Of a DNA stretch of 64,000 nt, positions 17,915 to 27,198 are shown piece by piece (within the stretch, counting starts at the first letter, position 1; every line of letters starts with the position of its first letter). A program made the translations under genes and the position numbers. Under the pieces are notes generated by a model. It saw only the letters and a list, made by a program, of their open reading frames with translations, did not search any database and had not been told where the DNA came from. Origin of the DNA: Kribbibacterium absianum (GTDB taxonomy: Bacteria; Actinomycetota; Coriobacteriia; Coriobacteriales; Atopobiaceae); assembly GCF_030067705.1 (NCBI RefSeq), contig NZ_JASJEX010000004.1, positions 1 to 64,000 on the forward strand. The letters run 5' to 3'.

Positions 17915-18399
17915 AGGCTCCTTTCCTCCTCAGGGCTTCGGGCCCTGACCGACAACCGGACCCCCACTCTGGGCGGGGTCGCAGCGGATACAGGGCTCAG
18001 TTTACCCAAAGTCGATTCACACGACATACAGAAAGATGAATGGCTCACCGAGTGCCGTTCGGACGAAAATGGCAACCGCCGGCGGTCTTCGAACGCAAGG
18101 GAGAACCACGTGTTTCGATGGGTCCCGCTCTCTCGTTCACGGGGAAGCGCGACCCTGAGACGGCGAACGGCAACCGGGTTTCGGCGAAAGACCCCCTCCA
18201 GAGAAAACGGATGGAAAAGAAGCCGAGGGGCCAGAGAAAGAGACAGGCCTCCCGATTCACGAGAAGCCTGTTTCGCTTGGCATTATGCACTCGTGCGCAT
18301 AGGTTATTCAAAGGTCTCGCGCCCGACGGCGACGATGCGTCACGCGACGAACGCAGGGCCAGGACCGGCAACCGGGGCCCGCGTGCCCGGCGCGGAGCT
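17915..18399. other. 485-bp intergenic region upstream of the YfcC carrier
   Basis: No coding sequence is supported here. It should hold the promoter of the carrier gene (minus strand) and the end of the aminotransferase transcript. Two inverted repeats are visible: a stem at 18243-18271, listed as a possible terminator, and an imperfect palindrome around 18283-18302 (TTATGCAC with GTGCGCATA) that could be an operator. Its A+T content is higher than that of the flanking genes near 18200-18310. Confidence 0.5.
18243..18271 (-). terminator. Possible terminator downstream of the aminotransferase
   Basis: ACAGGC at 18243-18248 pairs with GCCTGT at 18266-18271. On the minus strand it is followed by CTCTTTCTC, which is only weakly T-rich. 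It lies 129 bp past the stop codon. Confidence 0.35.
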
Positions 18400-19524
18400 C
18401 TAGAGCTCCGCCAGGGCCTCCCCCAAAAGGGTCAGGCCCATGTCCAGCACGTCGGCCGGGCAGCAGTAGCCCAGCCGCACGCCGCCTGGCAGCTCGAAGC
18501 AGGAGCCGGGAATCAGAAGGACGCCGCGCTCGCGCAGGATCTTGAGGCAGAACGTGCGGTCGTCCATCTCGGCGGGCAGGTCGAGCGAGAGGTACGACAC
18601 CGGCACCCCGTTGGGCGCCACCCAGCTGGCACGGCTCTGCTTGGCCAGCCACGCCTCCACGGTGGCCGCCCGCTCGGCCGCGATCGCACGATTGCGGTCG
18701 AGCACCTGGTCGGCATGCTCGAGCACGAGCGTCGCGATCACGTCGTTGGGCACGCCGGCGCTGATCAGCGTGTAGTCGCGCACCGAACGGATCTTGTCGG
18801 ACAGCCCGTCGGGCGCGACGGTCCAGCCGATGCGGCAGCCGGGCACCGAGTAGCTCTTGGACAGCGAGTTGGTGGCGACGCCCCTCTCGTACACGTCCAC
18901 GATGGACACGAAGCCCTGGTCCTCCACCACCGGGAGGTACACCTCATCCGAGAGGACGTAGGCGCCCGACCACCGGGCGATCTCTGCTATGCGCTCGAGG
19001 TCGTCCGGGGACAGCACGGCGGCGGTGGGATTGGCGGCGTTGTTGAGGCAGATGAGCCTCGTGTCCTTGCGCACGAGCCGCTCCAGCGCGTCCAGGTTCG
19101 GCTTCCAATCGTTCTCGCGGCGCAGCTCCCAGAGGGATACGTCGGCGCCCAAGGCCCGGGGGATCTCCCAAAGCGGCTGGTAGGTGGGCCACTCGACGAC
19201 CACGTGGTCGCCGGCGCCCACCAGGGCGGTCAGTGCGCCGAGGTTTGCGCCGGACGCCCCGTTGAACTGGAGGATCTGGGAGTCGGGCACCTCGCGGCGG
19301 TACCGCGAGGCGACCGCGCGCTTGAACCCCGGCGAGCCCTCGATCCACCCGTAGTTCATGGGCTCTGCCTCGAGAAGCGCGCGAGCCTTGGCTCCCCCCT
19401 CCCCGTCCAGGGCCATGACCTCCGGATAGGTGAAGGACGACACCGACGACTGCGCGATGTCCCACACCGCGTCGCGCTCGTAGTCGTTGAGCCACACCTC
19501 GTTGGGAATCGGCACGACGTTCAT
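18400..19524 (-). CDS. PLP-dependent aminotransferase, class I/II
   Basis: A 374-residue fold-type I aminotransferase. The PLP lysine is Lys223 in NSLSKSYSVPGCRIGW, and the cofactor Asp/Tyr motif is SDEVYLP. The Asn-containing NNAANPTAAVLS segment contacts the cofactor phosphate. The start at 19524 (MNVVPIPNEVW) is set by the GGGAGGGAG site upstream; the frame stays open further upstream but only opposite the antiporter gene. Being 90 bp downstream of the arginine antiporter, it may act on arginine, ornithine or a product, and is reminiscent of the aminotransferases annotated as capreomycidine-synthase-like. The substrate is not known. Confidence 0.87.
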   Translation of the reverse strand: MNVVPIPNEVWLNDYERDAVWDIAQSSVSSFTYPEVMALDGEGGAKARALLEAEPMNYGWIEGSPGFKRAVASRYRREVPDSQILQFNGASGANLGALTALVGAGDHVVVEWPTYQPLWEIPRALGADVSLWELRRENDWKPNLDALERLVRKDTRLICLNNAANPTAAVLSPDDLERIAEIARWSGAYVLSDEVYLPVVEDQGFVSIVDVYERGVATNSLSKSYSVPGCRIGWTVAPDGLSDKIRSVRDYTLISAGVPNDVIATLVLEHADQVLDRNRAIAAERAATVEAWLAKQSRASWVAPNGVPVSYLSLDLPAEMDDRTFCLKILRERGVLLIPGSCFELPGGVRLGYCCPADVLDMGLTLLGEALAEL

Positions 19525-19613
19525 AGGGCTCCCTCCCTGGGACGAAGGGGCGCTCGAGCCGACCCATGGGACTCGAGCGCCGATTGTAATGCCAGCGGGC
19601 AGGCCGTTGTCGA

Positions 19614-21062
19614 TTAGAAGCTGATGATGCCCATCGCCAGGAGCACGAGGGCGATCACGCCGGCCGCGCAGATCACGGCCATGCAGGCCATCTCGGGGCC
19701 CGTGAACGGCTTCTCGTGGTGCTCCTTGCGCCCGGCGATGTAGACGAAGATGCCGGGGATGTAGCCCACACAGGTGAGCATGAGGTAGCTCCAGCCGTTG
19801 AGCAGCGTGGCGATCACGAGGAACACGGTGGCGATCAGGCCGGCGATGCCCTCGCCCACCTGGCCGTTCCCGAAGGAGTACACCATGTTGTAGGCGCTCG
19901 CGAGCGCCCAGGTGATCACGATGGCCACCGTGCACATCGAGAACGCGAAGTTGTAGGCGTCCTCGGTGAAGATCAGCGTCGCCATGAAGACCTGGGTGCA
20001 CACGCCGACGATGAGCAGCGAGAACCCGGGCGCGCCCTTCTTGTTGAGCTCGCCCCACTTGGCCGGGATCAGCTTGTGGTCCGCCATGAGCTGTGTCGTC
20101 TCCGCCGGCAGGATGGTGAACGAGAGCCACGAGCCCGCCACCGAGATGATCATCGCGATCGAGAGGAAGGCGCCGCCCCAGCCCGGGGCGATCGTGTTGA
20201 AGACGTACACGGACGCCGGGTAGTCCATCTGGGCCACCTCGGTGAACGGCAGGACGCCGAACGGCAGGATCGACATGCCGATGTAGATCACGAGCAGCGC
20301 GACCAGGCCGATGACCGTGGCCTCGCCGGCCTGCGACTTCTTTTTGGCGCGAGCGGAGACCACCGAGGCGCCCTCAATGCCGATGAAGCACCACATCATG
20401 ATCATCAGGCAGTTGATGATCTGGTCCGAGACCGAGCCCAGGTCCGCCTCTTCGGCCATCTGGGCGACATTGGTCGCCACGTTGCCCCAGAAGGTCTCGG
20501 TGAGGATGCCAGCGTTGAAGCTGATCAGACAGAAGAGCAGGAAGAGCGCGATCGCTGCGACCTTTGCCACCATCACGATGGCGTTGATGAACGAGGCGCT
20601 CTCGACGCCGTTCATCACGAGGATGGTGATGCCCCACATCACCAGGGAGGCGATCACGATGCACGCTACGGTGTTCCCCGGCAGGAACGGCGCATAGAAG
20701 TAACCGATCGTGGACATCATGATCGTCGCGAACGCGACGTTGCCGAGCCACGCCGACAGCCAGTAGCCCCAGCCGGAGACGAAACCGGCGAACGGCCCGA
20801 AGCCGGCGGTGGCATAGCTGAAGATGCCGTCGAGGTCCGGGCGCCGGTCCGCGAGGTTCTTGAGCGAGAGCGCCAGGCAGAGGAACGCCACGCCCACGAT
20901 CAGCCACGCGATGAGCGCCGGGCCGGGAGCCGAGACGCCTGCGATCTGGCCGGTGAGCGCGAAGGCCCCCGAGCCGATGCACGAGCTCACCACGATGCCG
21001 ATGAGCCCGAACAGCCCGATGCCGTTGGGGTTCACCTTCTCCGTGGTCTCTTTGCTTGCCAT
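19614..21062 (-). CDS. arcD: APC-family basic amino acid antiporter (ArcD-like, arginine/ornithine)
   Basis: A 482-residue transporter with about twelve hydrophobic segments. It opens with GLFGLIGIVVSSCIGSGAF, the substrate-binding helix 1 of the APC superfamily, which includes basic amino acid antiporters. In the arginine deiminase pathway such an antiporter swaps arginine for ornithine without energy cost. The start at 21062 (MASKETTEK) follows AAAGGAGGAAGC; an upstream ATG at 21113 has no ribosome site. It lies after argF, separated by a strong terminator, so it may depend on read-through or its own promoter. Confidence 0.88.
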   Translation of the reverse strand: MASKETTEKVNPNGIGLFGLIGIVVSSCIGSGAFALTGQIAGVSAPGPALIAWLIVGVAFLCLALSLKNLADRRPDLDGIFSYATAGFGPFAGFVSGWGYWLSAWLGNVAFATIMMSTIGYFYAPFLPGNTVACIVIASLVMWGITILVMNGVESASFINAIVMVAKVAAIALFLLFCLISFNAGILTETFWGNVATNVAQMAEEADLGSVSDQIINCLMIMMWCFIGIEGASVVSARAKKKSQAGEATVIGLVALLVIYIGMSILPFGVLPFTEVAQMDYPASVYVFNTIAPGWGGAFLSIAMIISVAGSWLSFTILPAETTQLMADHKLIPAKWGELNKKGAPGFSLLIVGVCTQVFMATLIFTEDAYNFAFSMCTVAIVITWALASAYNMVYSFGNGQVGEGIAGLIATVFLVIATLLNGWSYLMLTCVGYIPGIFVYIAGRKEHHEKPFTGPEMACMAVICAAGVIALVLLAMGIISF

Positions 21063-21126
21063 GCTTCCTCCTTTGGCCGATGCATCGAACGCACCCCTGA
21101 TTTCACAGTGCATACAGATGCGAGAG

Positions 21127-21161
21127 AAAGAAAAAGGAGGGGAGGTTGGAGCCTCCCCTCC
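21127..21161 (-). terminator. Rho-independent terminator after argF
   Basis: A perfect 10-bp stem (21136-21145 with 21152-21161) followed on the minus strand by TTTTTCTTTC, 12 bp past the argF stop codon. Confidence 0.92.
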
Positions 21162-21173
21162 TCGTTGCGACTG

Positions 21174-22169
21174 TTATTTCAGGGTCGCGTAGATGACGGC
21201 CTTGATGGAGTGCATGCGGTTCTCGGCCTCGTCAAAGACACGGGAGCGCTTGGACTCGAAGACCTCGTCGGCGACCTCCATCTCCTTGAGCCCGAACTTC
21301 TCGTAGATGTCCTGGCCGATGGTGGTCTGCAGGTCGTGGAACGACGGCAGGCAGTGCATGAAGATGGCGTCGTCGGCGGCGTTGTCCATGACCTTGGTGG
21401 TCACCTGGTACGGGGACAGCAGCTTGATGCGCTCCTCCCACACGGAGTCGGGCTCGCCCATGGAGACCCAGATGTCGGTGTAGATGACGTTGGCGCCCTT
21501 GGTGCCCTCGTCGACGTCGTCCGTGAGGGTGACGGAGCCACCGGTCTCGGCCGCGATCTGCTTGCAGGTCTCAACGAGGTCCTCGGCGGGCCACAGCTCC
21601 TTGGGGCCGCAGGCGGTGAAGTTCATGCCCATCTTGGCACAGGCCACCATGAGGGAGTTGCCCATGTTGTTGCGGGCGTCGCCCATGTAGGTGAGCTTGA
21701 GGCCCTTGAGGCCCTGCGGGAAGTTCTCCTTGATCGTCATGAGGTCGGCGATCATCTGAGTGGGGTGGAACTCGTCGGTCAGGCCGTTCCAGACGGGCAC
21801 GCCGGACTTGTCGGCAAGCTCCTGGACCAGGTCCTGATCAAAGCCGCGGTACTCGATGCCGTCATACATGCGGCCGAGCACGCGGGCGGTGTCCTCGATG
21901 GACTCCTTCTTGCCCATCTGGGAGCTGCCGGGGTCGAGGTAGGTGACGCCGCAGCCCAGGTCGTAGCCGGCCACCTCGAAGGAGCAGCGGGTGCGCGTGG
22001 AGGTCTTCTCGAACAGGAGGACGATGTTCTTGCCCGTGAGGTACTTGTGGGGCACGCCGTTCATCTTCATGTTCTTGAAGTTGATGGAAAGGTCGATCAG
22101 GTACTCGATCTCCTGCGGCGTGAAGTCGAGGAGCTTGAGGAAGCTGCGGCCACGAAGGTTGACGCCCAT
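21174..22169 (-). CDS. argF: Ornithine carbamoyltransferase, catabolic (ArcB/ArgF)
   Basis: Second enzyme of the arginine deiminase pathway: citrulline plus phosphate gives ornithine and carbamoyl phosphate. At 331 residues it is of family length. Carbamoyl-phosphate site STRTR is at 57-61, the ornithine loop DXXXSMG at 232-238 and the HCLP motif at 272-275. The start at 22169 is chosen for the AAAGGAG site just upstream; 18 codons further up the frame is still open but lacks a site. Its place directly after arcA supports the catabolic rather than the biosynthetic role, though the reaction is reversible. Confidence 0.96.
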   Translation of the reverse strand: MGVNLRGRSFLKLLDFTPQEIEYLIDLSINFKNMKMNGVPHKYLTGKNIVLLFEKTSTRTRCSFEVAGYDLGCGVTYLDPGSSQMGKKESIEDTARVLGRMYDGIEYRGFDQDLVQELADKSGVPVWNGLTDEFHPTQMIADLMTIKENFPQGLKGLKLTYMGDARNNMGNSLMVACAKMGMNFTACGPKELWPAEDLVETCKQIAAETGGSVTLTDDVDEGTKGANVIYTDIWVSMGEPDSVWEERIKLLSPYQVTTKVMDNAADDAIFMHCLPSFHDLQTTIGQDIYEKFGLKEMEVADEVFESKRSRVFDEAENRMHSIKAVIYATLK

Positions 22170-22244
22170 ATGCGGGCTCCTTTCTGTGAGCGCCGGACGC
22201 GCCGGCGCGTTCCCAAAAACCAAGGGATTGTCGAACCAACTCGA

Positions 22245-22277
22245 CCATGGCCGGGGAACGCGGTTCCCCGGCCATGG
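22245..22277 (-). promoter_or_regulatory. Perfect 15-bp hairpin between arcA and argF
   Basis: 22245-22259 pairs perfectly with 22263-22277, leaving a 3-nt loop (GCG). No T-run follows, so it is more likely an mRNA-stabilising or processing structure than a terminator. It begins 21 bp after the arcA stop codon. Confidence 0.75.
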
Positions 22278-22298
22278 AGGAGGCCTATCGAAGGAGCG

Positions 22299-23555
22299 TT
22301 ACCACTCCACGTCCTCGCGCCAGAACGGCATGGACATGCAACGGGGGCCGCCACGGCCGCGGGACAGCTCGGCGGACGGGATCACAAGCAGGTCGAGCCC
22401 GGCCTTGTAGAGGATCTCGTTCGTGACGTTGTTGCGCTGGTACACGCAGATCTGACCCGGCTTCACGCAGAGCGTGTTGGAGCCGTCGTTCCACTGCTCG
22501 CGCGCAGCCGCGATCGGGTCGCCGCCGCCGCACGGGATCAGGGTCACCTGGTCGAGGCCGAGGATCTTTGCGAGCGTGTTCTCGAGGGTGTCGTTCATCT
22601 CCTCGATCTTGACGTCGTTGACCTCCTTGCCCGGCGTCAGCTTGAACACCTGGAGGGTGCCCATGATGGCCGGGTGGATGGTGAACTTGTCACGGTCGAT
22701 CTGGGTGAACACCGTGTCGAGGTGCATGAAGGCGCGGGAGACCGGGATGTTGAACGCATAGATCTCGGTGATCGGGCACTCCTCCTTGCCCCAGAACATG
22801 TGGTTCGCCATGACGTCGATGGCAGCGGCCTCGGTGCGCTGGGAGATGCCCACCGCGATGGCGTGGCTGTTGAGGTTCAGAACGTCGCCGCCCTCGGTGT
22901 GGTAGGCGCTGTTGCGGCGATACCACAGCGGCACGTCACAGTAGTCCGGGTGGTACTTGAAGATGTACTTGCCGTACAGCGTCTCGCGGTTGCGGGTGAC
23001 GGAGTACATGCGGTTCAGGTTCACGCCGTTGCCGACCACCGCGAACGGGTCGCGGGTGAAGTACAGGTTGGGCATCGGGTCGACGAGCAGGTCGCTCTCG
23101 GTGTCGCCGTCGGTGCCCACGATGGAGCGCAGCGTCTCGTTGGCCTTCACCGGGAGCTGGACCTCCTGCTTGGTGACGCCGGCCATCGTGTGCTCGACCA
23201 TCTCAAGGTTGTCCTTGAACGAGTCGATGTACTCGCGGATGATCTGCGGCGCGTGCTTCCCGGTGACGCCGGACTCCTCGACCCACTGGTCGAGGAACTC
23301 GTCGCGTGCCTCGGGGTGCGCGTCGAGCGCCTCGGCCACCAGCTTCTCGAGGTAGAGGACCTCGACGCCCTGGTCGCGCAGGGTCTGCGCGAAGGTGTCG
23401 TGCTCCTCCTGCGCCACCTGGAGGAACGGGACGTCGTCGAACAGCAGACGCTCCAGCTCATCCGGGGGCAGGTTCAGGAGCTCGTCTCCCGGGCGATGCA
23501 GGCAGACCTTCTTGAGTTGCCCGATCTCGCTCGAGACATGTAGCCCTTTGGACAT
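22299..23555 (-). CDS. arcA: Arginine deiminase
   Basis: Hydrolyses arginine to citrulline and ammonia, the first step of anaerobic arginine fermentation, in the cytoplasm. At 418 residues it has the family length. The catalytic Cys406 sits in RGGPRCMSMPF, and FTRDPF, HLDTVF and the substrate-binding GGGDP segments are all present. It is the first gene of the cluster arcA-argF-arcD-aminotransferase. ATP formation from the pathway needs carbamate kinase, which is not found in the window. Confidence 0.97.
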   Translation of the reverse strand: MSKGLHVSSEIGQLKKVCLHRPGDELLNLPPDELERLLFDDVPFLQVAQEEHDTFAQTLRDQGVEVLYLEKLVAEALDAHPEARDEFLDQWVEESGVTGKHAPQIIREYIDSFKDNLEMVEHTMAGVTKQEVQLPVKANETLRSIVGTDGDTESDLLVDPMPNLYFTRDPFAVVGNGVNLNRMYSVTRNRETLYGKYIFKYHPDYCDVPLWYRRNSAYHTEGGDVLNLNSHAIAVGISQRTEAAAIDVMANHMFWGKEECPITEIYAFNIPVSRAFMHLDTVFTQIDRDKFTIHPAIMGTLQVFKLTPGKEVNDVKIEEMNDTLENTLAKILGLDQVTLIPCGGGDPIAAAREQWNDGSNTLCVKPGQICVYQRNNVTNEILYKAGLDLLVIPSAELSRGRGGPRCMSMPFWREDVEW

Positions 23556-24252
23556 AGTGCCTCCTCCTAGGTCGGCGCGGCGCCGTCCTGGAGCGCCGCG
23601 TCCCTGCCGGTCAGACCTTCGGGTTGTCCGCTCGCTTTTTATTAGGGGGCGGACGCCCTCAGACCCGTTTTCCGGAACCCATTATGAGTACCGGCCGTGC
23701 ATATTGTTACAGGTTCCCCCGAACGGTCTCTTAGAACCCCTGAACGGGGGTCACGTGGAAAAAACCTGTCCAACTGTGGAGGAATGAGGGACATGGCGGT
23801 ATTGACCTGCGGTTTTCTGGATTCTTGGCGGCACATCGGTCGATATCAATTCCTATTGCATCTGCTGACTTCAACATGAATCGAGCAAAAACGCGGCAAC
23901 TCGTGCATATTCACTGGCAAAACCGCATATATCGATGTCGTTCCACCTATTGCGTACCCGACCGGCCGTGTCCTTTGTCAATGCATGCTGAACCATCACA
24001 GAACCGCTCGTCGGCCCACAGGCGCCACTCGCGAGCGGCGCCGCCCCGGCGACCTCGAACCATGGCAGCAAGTCACGCCCGGTGCACGAGCCGGTAACGG
24101 AAGCTGAAAGGCGTCGCCAGCCTTCGTGACGTTGCGTTTTAATGGGGAACGACGGCGGGAGGCGGCGGCGCCCGACCCGCTCGGGAAGAACACCGCTAGT
24201 CGCCCTCACAGACACCCAACGGCGGGGAACGCCCCGCGGACAAGGACCCACC
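23556..24252. other. 697-bp divergent intergenic region between arcA and ppk
   Basis: No gene is supported. It must carry the arcA promoter (minus) and the ppk promoter (plus). A CATAAT hexamer on the minus strand near 23680 could be an arcA -10 box, but no good -35 is seen. The 9-mer GTGCATATT occurs twice, at 23697-23705 and 23903-23911, the latter as part of an imperfect palindrome GTGCATATTCAC; it could be a regulator site (ArgR- or Crp/Fnr-like), which is speculation. A small hairpin, CCCC-TGAA-CGGGG, is near 23738-23750. The stretch is distinctly A+T-richer than the genes around it. Confidence 0.45.
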
Positions 24253-27198
24253 ATGGCCAAGAACCCCAAAAAGGGAAGCGGAAAGGAATCCAGGAAGGCG
24301 CGCAAGAAGCAGAAGCGCGCCCAAGACAAGGCCCAGGACAAGAAGCTGCGGCGCGACACGCCCAAACCCCTGCGCGAGAAGAAGGGCTCGGCCTCGGCCG
24401 CCTATGCCAAGCAGGCCAACAAGAAGGGCCACGAGCGCTCGAAGCAGGCCAGACCCAAGAACGAGGCGCCCGAGAAGCACGAGCGGGACTATTCCTACAC
24501 CCAGAACCGCGAGCTCTCCTGGCTCCGTTTCGACGACCGTGTCCTCACGGAGGCCCTGACGCCCGAGGTGCCGCTCTTCGAGCGCCTCAAGTTCTGCGCG
24601 ATCTTCCAGAGCAACCTGGACGAGTGGTTCATGATCCGCGTGGGTGGCCTCTCCACGCTCACCACGCTCAAGCGACCCCCTTTGGACAACAAGAGCGGGA
24701 TGACGCCGCAGCAGCAGCTGGACGCGATCTTCGGCGAGCTGCCCGACATGCTCGGGCGCCAGGAGGGGGCGTTCGCGGCGATCGAGCGGCAGCTGGTCCG
24801 TTTCGGCCTCGAGCGCGTGGGGCGCGAGGACTTCGACGACAAGGACAACGTGGCGGTCGCCCGGTACTTCGAGCGCAACCTGGCGCCGATCCTCTCCCCG
24901 CTCGTCGTCGACCCGCGGCACCCGTTCCCCAACCTCCGCAACGGCCAGCTCTACGTGATGTGCGCGCTGGACGCCGGCGCCGAGGGCGAGCTGCTCGGCA
25001 TGGTGGAGGTCCCGGCGTCCGCACCGCGCGTGGTGGAGCTGCCGAGCCGCCAGGAGCGGTTCCGCTACGCGCTCGTGGAGGACGTCATCGCGCAGGGGCT
25101 CGTGCTGTCCGACTCCTTCAACGCGTACCGCCCGGTCTCGGCGGCCGTCGTGCGCGTCACCCGCAACGCCGACGTGGACCCCGACGGCGAGGGCGTGGAG
25201 GAAGAAGAGGACTACCGCGAGCACATGAAGAAGATCCTCAAGCGCCGCATGCGCCTGGAGCCGGTGCGCGTGGAGCTGGAAGGGTCGCTCGGCCCGCGCC
25301 TGGAGGAGCTGGTCCGCGAGGAGCTCGGCCTCTCCCCCGACCGCGTGAGCCGCATGGCGATGCCCCTTGACCTCTCGTACGTCTACAGCCTCGAGTCCAA
25401 GCTGCCGGACCGCAACCGCCAGGCGTTGCTCTTCGAGCCCTTCGAGCCGCAGCAGTCGCCGATGGTGGACCCGAAGCGCCCGGTGCGCGAGCAGGTGGAG
25501 GACCACGACGTCCTCCTCTACTACCCCTATGAGTCCATGAAGCCGCTGTTGGACCTCGTGGCCCAGGCGGCGAGCGACGACAGCTGCATCTCGATCCGCA
25601 TCACGCTCTACCGCGTGGCCACCCGCTCGCGCCTGTGCGAGTCGCTCATCGCGGCGGCCGAGAACGGCAAGGACGTCACGGTGCTGATGGAGCTCCGCGC
25701 CCGCTTCGACGAGAAGAACAACATCGAATGGGCCGAGCGCCTGGACCAGGCCGGGTGCACGGTGATCTACGGCTCCGAGGGGTTCAAGTGCCACTCGAAG
25801 ATCTGCCAGGTCACCTATCACGACAACGACGGGCTCACGCGCATCACGTGCCTCGGCACCGGCAACTTCAACGAGAAGACCGCGCGGCTCTACAGCGACT
25901 TCATGCTGATGACCGCCGACAAGGGCATCGGCGAGGACGGCAACAACTTCTTCCGCAACCTCACCCTCGGCAACCTTCGCGGCTCCTACAAGTACCTGGG
26001 CGTCGCGCCCACCGGGCTCAAGCCGCTCATCATGCGCGGCATCGAGCGCGAGATCGCCCGGGCCCGGGCCGGGAAGCCGGCCCAGGTGTTCATGAAGATG
26101 AACTCCCTCACCGACCGCGACGTGATCGACAAGATCGCGGAGGCGACGCAGGCCGGGGTCAAGATGGTCCTCATCGTCCGCGGCATCTGCTGCATCAAGC
26201 CGGGGATCGCGGGCAGAACCGACGGCCTCGAGGTGCGGCAGATCGTCGGGCGCCTCCTGGAGCACAGCCGCGTGTACGCGTTCGGCCCGAGCGCCGACAC
26301 CGTGTACCTCTCGAGCGCGGACATGATGACCCGCAACACCGAGCGCCGCGTGGAGATCGCGTTCCCGGTGCTCGACCCCACGTGCCGTGCCATGGTGGTG
26401 GAGTACATGGACCTCCAGATGAGCGACAACGTGAAGGCGCGCCGCCTCACGAGCATCGGCACCTGGGAGCGCGTCGAGGCGGCGCCGGACGCGCCGCTGC
26501 TGGACAGCCAGGACGTCCTGATCGCGCTGGCCTACCATCACGCGCGGATCCGCTCCCAGGGGCGCCAGGCCCCGCTGGCGCCCGAGCTGGCGTCGCTGCC
26601 GCCCGACGTGATCCGGCGCCTGATCTCCCTGTACTCGTCGTACCCGCTGGCGAGCGAGCCGTCGACGCGTCCCACCGGGCCGGCGCCAACGGTGTCCGAA
26701 GAGCCCATGGTCGAGGACGAGATGCTCGCGCAGGCCGTGACGGACCACGACGAGCCGCTCGCCGACGCGGACGCCGCCGTGAAGGCCAACACCGCGCCGC
26801 TCTCCGGCGCGCCCAAGGACAACGGCGGCGTCGCCGTCGCTGGGTCCGAGGGCGCGGTGGCCACCGACGCACCGCGACCGGAGGAGCCGCTCGCGCCGAC
26901 GGATCCGAGCCCTGCGCCCGCTGACGCCGGGGCGTTCGTGCGCCCCGACCTCGTGGGCGAGGCCACCGAGAAGGCCGGCGGCGCCCTCGCGACGCGCAAG
27001 CCGAGCCGGTTCGCCGCCGCGTTCTCGTTGATCGGATTGGGTATCCGAACGCTGTTCCAAGGGCCGGAGGCCGCCGAGAGGGCGCGCCAGCGCGTGGAGC
27101 AGAAGAACGCCGAGCAGCACCGCCGCGAGGCCGAGCGCGCGGCTCGGAGGAGCCGGACGGACACGAACACGAGGGGCACCGATGAGACTCACCGTTGA
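24253..27198 (+). CDS. ppk1: Polyphosphate kinase 1 with extended N- and C-terminal tails
   Basis: Transfers the gamma-phosphate of ATP to polyphosphate. The PPK1 core runs from about residue 80 (YTQNRELSWLRFDDRVL) to about 795. The autophosphorylated histidine is His514 in EGFKCHSKIC, and the second conserved histidine is His671 in LLEHSRVYAFG. Typical PPK1 is about 700 residues; this one has 981. The first 80 residues are Lys/Arg/Gln-rich and look unstructured. The last 180 are acidic with Ala/Pro, then turn basic at the very end. The start at 24253 (weak AAGGA site) is preferred over an in-frame ATG at 24142 that has no site; with the latter the protein would have 1018 residues. It overlaps the next gene by 17 bp. 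Confidence 0.94.
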   Translation: MAKNPKKGSGKESRKARKKQKRAQDKAQDKKLRRDTPKPLREKKGSASAAYAKQANKKGHERSKQARPKNEAPEKHERDYSYTQNRELSWLRFDDRVLTEALTPEVPLFERLKFCAIFQSNLDEWFMIRVGGLSTLTTLKRPPLDNKSGMTPQQQLDAIFGELPDMLGRQEGAFAAIERQLVRFGLERVGREDFDDKDNVAVARYFERNLAPILSPLVVDPRHPFPNLRNGQLYVMCALDAGAEGELLGMVEVPASAPRVVELPSRQERFRYALVEDVIAQGLVLSDSFNAYRPVSAAVVRVTRNADVDPDGEGVEEEEDYREHMKKILKRRMRLEPVRVELEGSLGPRLEELVREELGLSPDRVSRMAMPLDLSYVYSLESKLPDRNRQALLFEPFEPQQSPMVDPKRPVREQVEDHDVLLYYPYESMKPLLDLVAQAASDDSCISIRITLYRVATRSRLCESLIAAAENGKDVTVLMELRARFDEKNNIEWAERLDQAGCTVIYGSEGFKCHSKICQVTYHDNDGLTRITCLGTGNFNEKTARLYSDFMLMTADKGIGEDGNNFFRNLTLGNLRGSYKYLGVAPTGLKPLIMRGIEREIARARAGKPAQVFMKMNSLTDRDVIDKIAEATQAGVKMVLIVRGICCIKPGIAGRTDGLEVRQIVGRLLEHSRVYAFGPSADTVYLSSADMMTRNTERRVEIAFPVLDPTCRAMVVEYMDLQMSDNVKARRLTSIGTWERVEAAPDAPLLDSQDVLIALAYHHARIRSQGRQAPLAPELASLPPDVIRRLISLYSSYPLASEPSTRPTGPAPTVSEEPMVEDEMLAQAVTDHDEPLADADAAVKANTAPLSGAPKDNGGVAVAGSEGAVATDAPRPEEPLAPTDPSPAPADAGAFVRPDLVGEATEKAGGALATRKPSRFAAAFSLIGLGIRTLFQGPEAAERARQRVEQKNAEQHRREAERAARRSRTDTNTRGTDETHR

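Noticed and set aside
19716-23543. A 1275-residue plus-strand open frame opposite the arginine genes
   Set aside because: It is the antisense of arcD, argF and arcA. Long antisense frames are common here because G/C at third positions removes stop codons. It has no ribosome site and no recognisable domain.
23871-24365. A 164-residue minus-strand ORF overlapping the ppk start
   Set aside because: It overlaps the start of ppk, has no ribosome site and a composition typical of antisense frames.
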